A stretch of DNA of 64,000 nt from Longimicrobiales bacterium (lineage in GTDB: Bacteria; Gemmatimonadota; Gemmatimonadetes; Longimicrobiales; Gaopeijiaceae). The stretch covers positions 78,405 through 142,404 of the forward strand of contig JAPKBW010000001.1 of assembly GCA_028823235.1 (NCBI GenBank). The letters are read 5' to 3'. A program made the position numbers and the translations under genes. This document shows, in pieces, positions 44,939-53,196 of the stretch (positions are counted from its first letter, which is position 1; each line of letters opens with the position of its first letter). Below the pieces are notes generated by a model. That model was given only the letters and a program-made list of their open reading frames with translations. It did no database searches and was not told where the DNA came from.

Positions 44939-45050
44939 GGGAATGGTGACCAAGTGGGTCACAACCGGTGCGGAGGATCCGCGCCACAACAAAGCAGTCG
45001 GGAAGTACGTTCATCGTGGCTCCGACTCGAACAACCAAGGAGCGCATACG

Positions 45051-45257
45051 ATGCGTACCCAGGGCACAGTAAAGTGGTTTAACGACCAGAAAGGCTTCGG
45101 CTTCATCACTCCGGCGGACGGCAGCAAGGATTGCTTCGTTCACCACAGCGCCATTCAGGCCGAGGGCTTCAAGACCCTCGCTGAGGGCGCTTCGGTAGAG
45201 TTTGATATCGTCGAAGGAGCCAAGGGTCCGGCAGCGGAGAACGTTGTCGCCCTCTAG
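45051..45257 (+). CDS. Cold-shock protein (CspA family)
   Basis: A 68-residue OB-fold RNA/DNA-binding protein. RNP1 is KGFGFITP and RNP2 is DCFVHHSAI, each with the surface aromatics that stack on bases. AAGGAG lies 8 bases before the ATG at 45051. Such proteins melt RNA structure at low temperature and are usually regulated through a long structured 5' leader; here at least 110 bp of gene-free DNA, with a hairpin, precede the gene. A strong terminator follows at 45284. Confidence 0.95.
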   Translation: MRTQGTVKWFNDQKGFGFITPADGSKDCFVHHSAIQAEGFKTLAEGASVEFDIVEGAKGPAAENVVAL

Positions 45258-45283
45258 GCACTGGTCAGTTTGATCGATGCCTA

Positions 45284-45324
45284 AAAATGGGCCGTCCCGA
45301 GCAATCGGGGCGGCCCATTTTCTT
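45284..45324 (+). terminator. Rho-independent terminator of the cold-shock gene
   Basis: A 17-bp stem (45284-45300 with 45305-45321, one G-U pair) with GCAA loop, beginning AAAATGGGCC and ending GGCCCATTTT then CTTG. The A-stem/T-tail symmetry allows action in both directions. Confidence 0.93.
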
Positions 45325-45795
45325 GTATGTACGTGTCCGTAACTCAGTGCACGAGGTTCCGCCCACGAGGAACCGGCGGATGCGGTAGCCAAGGCCACTC
45401 AGGACCGAGAAGTCAGGACGAGTGGATAAGAGGAACGCCTGTTCGATGTCGTCAAGAACCACGAGACGACTCGGACAAGGACTGGAGCGTGAAAAGCTTC
45501 TGCTAGACCGCGGGAAGGATTGAGGTCAGCGCAGTGGCGTCTGCGCGGAGGCGAACTCCTCACCGGGCGAGCCAGCGACGGTTCGATTGGCGGACCCGTA
45601 CACCCAAGCTGCCAAACGCGTCAGCAGCAGACTTCTGTACGGGGCGACGCGTGCAAGCCGGGCCGCGTCCGGGGCCCACCTACTTGGTGCACACGGGTCG
45701 ATCTCGGTCAGCGGCTGCGATTCGGCAATGCCCTTCCCCCTCAGGAGTCGGGCTCATGGTGGCGGTCTGATTGAGACCGACCTGGAAAGCCGAAC
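45325..45795. other. Gene-free stretch
   Basis: About 470 bp between the cold-shock terminator and ychF. Short frames exist on both strands but none has a signal, domain or ribosome-binding site that I can support, and no tRNA or repeat was found. Confidence 0.5.
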
Positions 45796-46908
45796 CTAAA
45801 CGTTGAAGCGGAACAGCATGATGTCGCCGTCAACGACAGTATAGGCCTTCCCTTCGGACCTGAGCACTCCCTGATCACGAGCCACCTTCCACGATCCGAC
45901 CTTCTCGAATTCGTCGTAATGGATCGTTTCTGCGCGAATGAAGCCTCGCTCGAAGTCCGAGTGGATGGTCCCAGCGGCCTGAGGCGCAGAACTCCCGACT
46001 CCGGTGGTCCAGGCCCGACTTTCGTTCTCACCCGTGGTGAAAAAAGTCACGAGCCCCAGCAGGTCGTAGCCAGCTCGGATCAGTCGATTCAAACCGGTCT
46101 CCGCGAGCCCTAGGTCCTCCAGGAATAATTGCCGGTCCTCCGCCTCCATCTCTGACAGTTCAGACTCAAGCGCACTGCAGATCGCTACAACGGCTTCTTC
46201 CTTGTCCGATGCCGCCGCGTCTCCAGCAACCGCCTCTCGGAGGGCTCGGACCCAGGCGTTGTCGGCCGCCGGCAGGTCATCCTCGGACACATTGGCCACG
46301 TAGAGTACCGGCTTCGTGGTGAGCAGCTGGAAGCCTTTCAAAATCGGGAGATCGTCGTCCGACAGGTCCGCAGAGCGAACGGGCTTTCCCTCGGATAGTG
46401 CTTCGTAGGCTTTGTCGAGAACCGCCTTCTCACGGATGGCGTCCTTCTCACCAGACTTCGCCTTCTTTTCGACCTTCTCGAGTCTCCGCTGCACAGTCTC
46501 GAGATCCGCGAGAGCCAGCTCTGTCTCGACGATCTCGCGATCGCGGACCGGGTCGACCTCCCCGAGCACGTGGGTGATGTCCGGATCATCGAAGCAACGG
46601 AGGACGTGAGCGATCGCGTCGACCTCTCGGATGTTTCCGAGAAACTTGTTTCCGAGACCCTCACCCTCAGACGCGCCCTCGACGAGCCCCGCTATGTCCA
46701 CGAACTGGATCACGGTAGGGATTCGGCTCTTCGTCGCACCCAATTCGTGGATCCGGTCCAGACGAACGTCAGGAACCTCGACGATTCCGACGTTCGGCTC
46801 GACGGTGCAGAACGGGTAATTCTCAGACGGCGCACCTGCTGCGGTGAGCGCGTTGAACAGGGACGACTTCCCCACATTGGGGAGTCCGACGATTCCGACC
46901 TTAAGCAT
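45796..46908 (-). CDS. ychF: Redox-regulated ATPase/GTPase YchF
   Basis: A 370-residue Obg-family P-loop NTPase that binds ATP and ribosomes in the cytoplasm. Walker A GLPNVGKSS (8-16), switch region ENYPFCTVEPNVGIV, and DIAGLVEGASEGEGLGNKFL are diagnostic. A helical insertion (about 130-200) and a C-terminal TGS domain (LGLVTFFTTGENESRAWTTG, then VVDGDIMLFRFNV) complete it. I start at the ATG at 46908, where MLKVGIVGLPNVG begins as in all family members. Confidence 0.95.
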   Translation of the reverse strand: MLKVGIVGLPNVGKSSLFNALTAAGAPSENYPFCTVEPNVGIVEVPDVRLDRIHELGATKSRIPTVIQFVDIAGLVEGASEGEGLGNKFLGNIREVDAIAHVLRCFDDPDITHVLGEVDPVRDREIVETELALADLETVQRRLEKVEKKAKSGEKDAIREKAVLDKAYEALSEGKPVRSADLSDDDLPILKGFQLLTTKPVLYVANVSEDDLPAADNAWVRALREAVAGDAAASDKEEAVVAICSALESELSEMEAEDRQLFLEDLGLAETGLNRLIRAGYDLLGLVTFFTTGENESRAWTTGVGSSAPQAAGTIHSDFERGFIRAETIHYDEFEKVGSWKVARDQGVLRSEGKAYTVVDGDIMLFRFNV

Positions 46909-47098
46909 CAGTAGAGGGGGTGGTGATACCTGGAGCGGCACTGAAGGAACGGTGCCCGAGAACCTGAGAGGCTAGTGGCAACCGAGGGCGGGTTCAACGT
47001 CCATCCATCCACTCACTTGCTCGGGCGGCGTGCCCATCGAATACTCCGCGGTCCACCGCCAGGTGGAGTGCTGCCCGACCAGCCGGAACACCAACCAA

Positions 47099-48355
47099 AT
47101 GATCGTCCGCTTTAGCCTGTACTCAATCTTCAAGAACCTGCGCTTTGCGGACCCATTTCTTCTGCTGTATCTGCTGCATCTCGGTTCGTCCTTCACCTCG
47201 ATCGGACTTCTGCTCGGCTTCGGAGCGATCACCACCGCGGTGCTTGAGGTCCCCTCCGGGCTCCTTGCCGATCAGTGGGGCCGAATCAAGTCCGTGGCAA
47301 CCTGTTTCCTCGCATATGCGTCGTCGTTCTCGCTGTTTCCATTTGCAACTACAGCCGATGACGGAGAGCGCCTGATCTGGCTGTACGCTGCCATAGCCTG
47401 CTTCAGTCTTGGCGAAGCACTTCGAACCGGGGGCCACAAGGCGATCATGCTCGACTGGCTCGACTCGGAGGGTCGGACGGGTGAGGCCACACGCATGATC
47501 GGGACGACGCGCGCCTGGTCCAAGGGGACGACGGGAGTCTCCGCCCTGGGGGGTGGACTGATTCTCTTCCTGACCGGTGGCTACGCCTGGCTCTTCTACC
47601 TGTCAGCCGTCGCAGCCGTCGGCGGATTCGTGTTGATGCTGACCTACCCTGCGAGTCTCGAGGGCGAGAAAACGAGGGAACGCCGAAGCGCCAAGAAAGC
47701 AGTGGAAAGCACCGGATTGCTCGAACGCTTCCGGAAATCAGAGTCGGACCCAGGATTCGGACGACTGTTCGTCGAATCGGTGACGTTCGAGAGCCAGAGC
47801 AAGCTGATGCTCAAATACTATCTTCAGCCATGGCTGAAGCTCACACTCGAGGCAGGGGGCCTGGCGATTATCGGCCCGGGAGCCCTCTCTATCGGGGCGT
47901 ACGAGTTCGTGCGGAACAGCGTTGGGGGTGCAGGTGCGCTGGCTAGCACATGGCTGGAGCGGATAGCAGGTGGGCAGGGGGCGGCCCTCACGCTCGCATA
48001 CCGAGGAGCGCTCATGATCAGCCTGGTGCTGATCCTTTGCCTCTGGGTCGACTGGCTGGTCATCGGTCTCATCCTGATGCTCGGCCTGACGGTGCTTCAG
48101 AACGGTCGGCGCCCGATCTTCGTGAGTGCGTTCAACGAAGTGATGGACAAATCGGCGCGCGCGACGACGCTATCAATCGAAAGTCAGGCGCGGTCGGTGG
48201 TCACTGCTGTGCTGCTCCCGATCACGGGCTGGCTCGCAGACCAGTTCGGCTTGATCGCGGTCTGCCTGGCACTGACTGGTGTGCTGCTCTCCGGGCTCGT
48301 CATGGGCAGAATGTGTCAGCCGACCCCACAGTCTACTCCGACCGGATCGCCGTAA
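47099..48355 (+). CDS. MFS transporter
   Basis: A 418-residue inner-membrane protein with about 12 predicted helices. The start ATG at 47099 gives MIVRFSLYSIFKNLRFADPF. The MFS signature between helices 2 and 3 is GLLADQWGRIKS; helix 4-5 has WSKGTTGVSALGGGLILFLT. The central cytoplasmic loop holds a charged stretch (SLEGEKTRERRSAKKAV). Substrate unknown. A GTG at 47030 extends the frame but adds nothing hydrophobic. Divergent from ychF. Confidence 0.88.
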   Translation: MIVRFSLYSIFKNLRFADPFLLLYLLHLGSSFTSIGLLLGFGAITTAVLEVPSGLLADQWGRIKSVATCFLAYASSFSLFPFATTADDGERLIWLYAAIACFSLGEALRTGGHKAIMLDWLDSEGRTGEATRMIGTTRAWSKGTTGVSALGGGLILFLTGGYAWLFYLSAVAAVGGFVLMLTYPASLEGEKTRERRSAKKAVESTGLLERFRKSESDPGFGRLFVESVTFESQSKLMLKYYLQPWLKLTLEAGGLAIIGPGALSIGAYEFVRNSVGGAGALASTWLERIAGGQGAALTLAYRGALMISLVLILCLWVDWLVIGLILMLGLTVLQNGRRPIFVSAFNEVMDKSARATTLSIESQARSVVTAVLLPITGWLADQFGLIAVCLALTGVLLSGLVMGRMCQPTPQSTPTGSP

Positions 48356-48388
48356 TCGGGTCGACTCTCGTGCCTGCCCTAGCCGGGA

Positions 48389-48610
48389 TCAGCTGGACAA
48401 GAGAGCGGTGAGCGTAGCCACACCTCCACCAGCGTCACCGGGTCTGTTGGACAGGAGGCTACGCGGTACCAGGAGCGACGCGAGGGTGTTCCGATTCCCA
48501 GGGGAGAATTCGACCACCACGGCCAGTCCGCCTTCGGCGGCCAGATTTCGGTATCCCACATCATCCACGACGCCGATCACCCGGGTGAGGAGACGCTTTC
48601 GCGTCTTCAT
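48389..48610 (-). CDS. Small hypothetical protein (low support)
   Basis: A 73-residue frame starting MKTRKRLLTRVIGVVDDVGY and continuing GGLAVVVEFSPGNRNTLASL. It could be a short basic protein or the leftover of a larger gene; no family is recognised. It fills most of the 412 bp between the MFS gene and the nitroreductase. No Shine-Dalgarno was seen. Confidence 0.3.
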   Translation of the reverse strand: MKTRKRLLTRVIGVVDDVGYRNLAAEGGLAVVVEFSPGNRNTLASLLVPRSLLSNRPGDAGGGVATLTALLSS

Positions 48611-48767
48611 ACTCCATGGTCCACGGTGCTGTAGCGGAGCGCCACGATATAGTGTGTCTTCCTCCCGGGACCCAAGCCGCTCGCGGATCCCAGGTGAGGA
48701 GGTTAGATAGCCCACCTTACCGTGCGATCCCGCGCTCACGGTCCGTACTCCCGAAGGAAGGTCTTTC

Positions 48768-49460
48768 GTGTTCACCCAGGAGTCCCTCGAATACAAGCCG
48801 ATTCCGCTTCCTCATCGACATGACATGTCCGCCGAGGAGATGCGGGATGCTGCACGTAGCTTCTACGCCTTCATGCAGCGCAGGCACACGATTCGCGACT
48901 ACTCGGACCGGCCGGTCGACCGAGAGGTCATTGAGCAATGCGTCCTGGCCGCCGGGACCGCCCCGAGCGGAGCGAACCATCAGCCGTGGCATTTTGTCGC
49001 CATCTCCAACCCTGACCACAAGCACCGCATTCGGCTCGCCGCAGAGGCAGAAGAGGAAGGCTTCTATAGCGGGGGGGGCAGTGAGGAATGGCTCAAGGCG
49101 CTTGAGCCTGTGGGCACGAACAAGGAGAAGCCGCACCTCGATGTCGCCCCATGGCTCATCGTGATCTTCGCCCAGCGGTACGGGGTGTTCCCGAACGGCG
49201 AGAAATTCAAGAACTACTATGTGCCCGAAAGTGTCGGGATCGCCACAGGCTTCCTGATCAGTGCGCTGCACCACGCCGGCCTCGCGTCGCTCACGCACAC
49301 GCCCAACCCCATGAAGTTCCTGAACGAACTCTGTGGCCGGCCCGGCTCCGAGAAGCCGGTCATGATCCTCGCTGTGGGGCATCCGGGGGAGACGGCCACG
49401 GTGCCTACCGTAGCGAAGATCAAGAAACCGCTCGACGAAATCCTCACGGTACACGACTAG
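48768..49460 (+). CDS. Nitroreductase-family flavoprotein, iodotyrosine deiodinase-like
   Basis: A 230-residue FMN protein. RRHTIRDYSDRPVDREVIEQ and AAGTAPSGANHQPWHFVAIS are the FMN-binding segments, with the phosphate-binding arginines at the start. AEAEEEGFYSGGGSEEWLKA followed by LEPVGTNKEKPHLDVAPWLI corresponds to the active-site lid of iodotyrosine deiodinase relatives, which reductively dehalogenate halotyrosines. GTG start at 48768 with GAAGGAAGG just before it. A PLP decarboxylase follows after 9 bp, so the two are one operon. Halotyrosine as substrate is inference. Confidence 0.88.
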   Translation: MFTQESLEYKPIPLPHRHDMSAEEMRDAARSFYAFMQRRHTIRDYSDRPVDREVIEQCVLAAGTAPSGANHQPWHFVAISNPDHKHRIRLAAEAEEEGFYSGGGSEEWLKALEPVGTNKEKPHLDVAPWLIVIFAQRYGVFPNGEKFKNYYVPESVGIATGFLISALHHAGLASLTHTPNPMKFLNELCGRPGSEKPVMILAVGHPGETATVPTVAKIKKPLDEILTVHD

Positions 49461-49469
49461 GCACCGCGG

Positions 49470-50927
49470 ATGGCCGATATGCCAGCCAAGCCTCCGGTTG
49501 GCTTCGACCTTACTCGAGAGGAATTCGAGCGCATTGGTCGCCATGTTCTCGACGCTATGTGGGAGTCGGTAGAACGAGGTCAGGAAGATCCTATTCTAGC
49601 GCAGGCTCCTGGAAGTGAGATCCGGGCACTCTTCGACGAGCCTCTGCCTCGAGCCGGAGTCCCAATCGACGAAGTGGTGAGCGCCTGGACCGAGAAGATT
49701 CTTCCACACTGTCGTCACAACGGACATCCACGATTTTTCGGGTACGTAGTCACGTCACCCGATCCGATTGGTATTTTGGCCGACGCGATGGCCTCGGCCA
49801 TGAACCAGGGCCTCACTGCATGGCGGTCAGCACCCGGGGCAACGGAGGTCGAGCGCCTCGTTCTGCGCTGGCTCGATGAGCTGGTCGGCTTCGCTGGGAG
49901 TGGGAGTGGACTTCTAACCAGTGGCGGATCCGCGGCCAACTTTCACGCTCTGGCTTCCGCGGCTCACCGGGCCGACCTGGCCGACGCACCTCGCCACAGG
50001 CAGACAATCTACATGAGTCGCGAAGCTCATGTATCGATGCGTAAGGCAGGGCGAGTACTCGGGCTACCGGAGAGTCAGATCCGGCTGATCGACTTCGATG
50101 AACACCGACGGATGCGGCCGGACGAACTCCAGAAGCAGATCCGGAAAGATCGAGCACAGGGCCTAGTCCCGGTCGCGGTGTGCGCCTCAGCAGGAACGGC
50201 GAACACGGGGGCGATTGACCCTCTCGACACGATCGCTGACGTGTGCGGCTCAGAGGACATCTGGTTCCACGTCGACGGCGCCTACGGTGCTCCGGCCGCA
50301 GCGACGTCGCGCTACGAGTGGATGCGATCCGCCTTTGCACGTGCAGACTCTCTGTCGCTGGACCCTCACAAATGGCTCTTCGCGCCCGTCGACGTCGGCT
50401 GCCTTCTGGTGCGCGATGCAGACTGGAATCATCAGGCTTTCGCTTGGGAAAGCGAATACACCAAGGTCACCCAGACTGACTCGATCGAACGCTTCGCATT
50501 CTTTGATCAGGGCATCGAGATGACGCGCCGATTCCGAGGGCTCAAGGTGTGGTCCATTCTGAAGGCGAGAGGAGCGGATGGCATCACTGCGGCGATCGAT
50601 CACGACATCGACCTTCGCACCGCTCTCGACGCACGGGTCGAGGCAGAGCCGGACCTCGAGCCACTGGGCTCGGAGCTGAGCATCAGTTGCTTCCGGTTCC
50701 GGCCGCCCGATCTATCGGACGCAGAGACAGACGAGTTGAATCGGACGATCCTGGAAACGATCGTCCGCGAGGGGGCAGCCTACATGTCTCCGACGTACCT
50801 CGACGGTCGATACTCGCTCCGAGTGTGCATCGTGAACTTCCGGACAACGCCGAAAGACATCGACTTCCTGCTCGATGAGGTCCTACGGCTCGGAAAACAC
50901 CTTCGGGACAACCTGCTCCCCGCGTAG
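49470..50927 (+). CDS. PLP-dependent group II amino-acid decarboxylase
   Basis: A 485-residue enzyme of the aromatic-L-amino-acid / glutamate decarboxylase family. The PLP lysine is in LDPHKWLFAPVDVGC; FHVDGAYGAPA gives the ring-binding aspartate; SGGSAANFHAL binds phosphate; HPRFFGYVVTSPDPIGILAD and NQGLTAWRSAPGATEVE are typical N-terminal signatures. Substrates of this subgroup are aromatic amino acids such as tyrosine, tryptophan or DOPA. Paired with the deiodinase-like gene, a tyrosine-derivative pathway (dehalogenate, then decarboxylate) is an attractive but unproven idea. Confidence 0.9.
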   Translation: MADMPAKPPVGFDLTREEFERIGRHVLDAMWESVERGQEDPILAQAPGSEIRALFDEPLPRAGVPIDEVVSAWTEKILPHCRHNGHPRFFGYVVTSPDPIGILADAMASAMNQGLTAWRSAPGATEVERLVLRWLDELVGFAGSGSGLLTSGGSAANFHALASAAHRADLADAPRHRQTIYMSREAHVSMRKAGRVLGLPESQIRLIDFDEHRRMRPDELQKQIRKDRAQGLVPVAVCASAGTANTGAIDPLDTIADVCGSEDIWFHVDGAYGAPAAATSRYEWMRSAFARADSLSLDPHKWLFAPVDVGCLLVRDADWNHQAFAWESEYTKVTQTDSIERFAFFDQGIEMTRRFRGLKVWSILKARGADGITAAIDHDIDLRTALDARVEAEPDLEPLGSELSISCFRFRPPDLSDAETDELNRTILETIVREGAAYMSPTYLDGRYSLRVCIVNFRTTPKDIDFLLDEVLRLGKHLRDNLLPA

Positions 50928-50994
50928 AGCCGCAACCGGAGACACCCTCCAGGCTCGTCCCGCTGGCACCATGCGCGCGAGCGCGCTCATGAGT

Positions 50995-53055
50995 TCAGGG
51001 ACCGCCGGGATCCTCCGTCGTCACCCGCGGCCGGTCTGGTCGCAAATGTTCATCGAACCACTTCATGATGACCTTGGACACTTCCATCTGCAGCTTCGGT
51101 TCCTGTGGCCCGTGCGGAGTCCTCGGCAGGACGATCATCTCCGTCGCCACCCCGAGACGACCAAGTGCCCGATAGAATTCCTGTCCCTGGGCGAACGGAA
51201 CGCGAAGATCATTCTCACCATGGATGACCTGTGTCGGCGTTGTCACGTTGGCGATGCGGTACATGGCCGAATGCCGCTCATATCCCTCGTAGTCCTCCCA
51301 GAACTCCACACCGTCCATGTGCGCGACGATGTACTCGCCGATGTCCGTCGTTGTCACCATGCTGACAAGGTTCGGGAGCCCGGCACCCATACTCGCAGCT
51401 TTGAATCGATCGGTCCGCGTAACGGCAAACGACGTCATGTATCCGCCATAACTCCATCCCATGAGAAGCAGGGAATCGGGGTGCGCCACGCCCATGTCAA
51501 TCGCTTCGTCCACCCCGGCCATGAGGTCGTCCATATCGCCATAACCCCAGTCGCGCACGTTGGCGAAGCGGAAGTCGCGGCCGTAACCGGTGCTGCCCCG
51601 AGGGTTAGGACGAAGCACCGCGTATCCCTCCTGAGCGAAGTACTGGATGTTGTACGTGGAGGCGCTCCCGGTGAACGACTGAGAGAACACGCCGGATGGA
51701 CCGCCATGCACGTTGAGGATAAGCGGATAGCTCCGGCTCGGATCGTAGTCCACCGGATAGGTAAGGAGGCCTTCGATGTCGAAGCGCCCATCGGGTGACC
51801 TCCAGGTGAGCAACTCGGTGCGGCCGAGCACGGGCATCTCGAGGCCAGCGTGAATGTCCGTGACCTGGCTGGGTTCGAACGCCCCGACGGACGAGACGTG
51901 AACATCGGCTGGCGTGTCGACCGTTTGCCAGGAGAACGCCATGGCGTCCGCGCCTGCTGCGAAGGACGCTGCACCCATGACACCGGCCCCGTGAGTAAGT
52001 TGGCGCGCACCGCCCCCATCTGCGGGCAACGCGGTGAGGTGCCGAGTCGTGCCGCGGGCCTCCAGCACGAGAACCGACGATCCATCACGGGCCCAGTCGA
52101 TCAGGCCACCACTGCGGTCATGACTCTCCGCCAATTTTCTCGGCTCTCCACCACCTGCGGCCACGACGTAGACATCGTTGAGCCCTACCCTCTGCGCTTC
52201 AACCCCGGACGACATAAAGGCGACCCAGCTTCCGTCCGGGGAGTACCGGGGACTGCTGTCCGTACCACCCATCGTCACGAGGGCTGTTGCCTGAAGGCTT
52301 CCGTCCGCCGGAGCCGTCGAGATATCCGACGCACGAGCGCCCTCATCCAGACGTGGATCAGCCTGGTGCCCGAACGCAAACGTCCAGCCATCTGGTGACC
52401 AATCGAAACTCGCCACGTGGAACGCCCCTTCCGTGTGGCGGATGGCCTCGGCAAGCTCAGCACCCTCGGGATCGAACGCGACCGAGTAGATGTGATTAAA
52501 CTTGAAATTCTGATCGACGAAGATCGGATCCCGCTTCTCACGTCGGGCCGTTTTTTCTTCTTCGGTGTCTGGGTCACGCATCAAATAGGCGATTCGGTCC
52601 CCAGACGGAGACCACTGGTAGCTGCCTGCACCGGCCTCTGCGCTCGTGACGGGAAACGCCTCTCCGCCGTGGACAGAGATTGCCCAGATCTGGTTTCGCG
52701 CACCTTCCTCGTCTCCACCGTTTCGAACCGTGGTGAACGCCAGCCATTCGCCGTTCGGAGAAAACGCCGGATTCCTCGCCGAATTCTCTCCCCGCGTGAA
52801 CTGCGCGACCCCAGATCCATCGGCGTTCGCAAGCCAGATATGACTCAGATATTCAGACTGCTCACCTTCTATCAAGGGCACGCGCACGACATACGCGATG
52901 CGAGATCCATCGGGGGCGATCGCCGTCTGCTGAATCACATCGAACTGCATGCTCTGCTCAGGTGTCCAGCGAAGCTCGTCGGTCTCTTGCGCGGACAAGG
53001 GCGAAAGCGTGGCAGAGAGAGCGGCGAGTGCGACAGACGCACAGGATAGACGCAT
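50995..53055 (-). CDS. Exported S9 family (acylaminoacyl peptidase-like) serine peptidase
   Basis: A 686-residue exported peptidase; signal peptide residues 1-22 (LSPLSAQ). Residues about 35-400 are a seven-bladed TolB-like propeller (AIAPDGSRIAYVVRVP, AFSPNGEWLAFTTV, WSPSGDRIAYLMRD). The catalytic domain (about 420-686) has S535 in MGWSYGGYM, D616 in GENDLRVP and H648 in PRTPHGP, an acylaminoacyl-peptidase arrangement. It differs clearly from the S9 protein at 15570 (GGSFGAYA). Convergent with the decarboxylase and divergent from the large exported protein at 53197. Confidence 0.92.
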   Translation of the reverse strand: MRLSCASVALAALSATLSPLSAQETDELRWTPEQSMQFDVIQQTAIAPDGSRIAYVVRVPLIEGEQSEYLSHIWLANADGSGVAQFTRGENSARNPAFSPNGEWLAFTTVRNGGDEEGARNQIWAISVHGGEAFPVTSAEAGAGSYQWSPSGDRIAYLMRDPDTEEEKTARREKRDPIFVDQNFKFNHIYSVAFDPEGAELAEAIRHTEGAFHVASFDWSPDGWTFAFGHQADPRLDEGARASDISTAPADGSLQATALVTMGGTDSSPRYSPDGSWVAFMSSGVEAQRVGLNDVYVVAAGGGEPRKLAESHDRSGGLIDWARDGSSVLVLEARGTTRHLTALPADGGGARQLTHGAGVMGAASFAAGADAMAFSWQTVDTPADVHVSSVGAFEPSQVTDIHAGLEMPVLGRTELLTWRSPDGRFDIEGLLTYPVDYDPSRSYPLILNVHGGPSGVFSQSFTGSASTYNIQYFAQEGYAVLRPNPRGSTGYGRDFRFANVRDWGYGDMDDLMAGVDEAIDMGVAHPDSLLLMGWSYGGYMTSFAVTRTDRFKAASMGAGLPNLVSMVTTTDIGEYIVAHMDGVEFWEDYEGYERHSAMYRIANVTTPTQVIHGENDLRVPFAQGQEFYRALGRLGVATEMIVLPRTPHGPQEPKLQMEVSKVIMKWFDEHLRPDRPRVTTEDPGGP

Positions 53056-53174
53056 GGGAAATCTCGGCTACAGAGGGTCATTTTTTCTACTGAGAACGTA
53101 GGGAACCCAACGGTACTGCGCGACCGCGCCGCTCGAGCATCAACCGGACCGAGCGTGCGATTGCGGGGGTATCG

Positions 53175-53189
53175 AACCTTATAAAGGTT
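53175..53189. promoter_or_regulatory. Dyad in the divergent spacer before the large exported gene
   Basis: AACCTT-ATA-AAGGTT is a perfect 6-3-6 dyad immediately before the ATG at 53197. Its AAGG arm also serves as the Shine-Dalgarno. It could be an operator or a translation-controlling hairpin. Confidence 0.45.
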
Positions 53190-53196
53190 GTGTTCC

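Noticed and set aside
44640..45398. A 252-codon minus-strand frame over the cold-shock gene
   Set aside because: Antisense to the unmistakable CspA family gene and its terminator.
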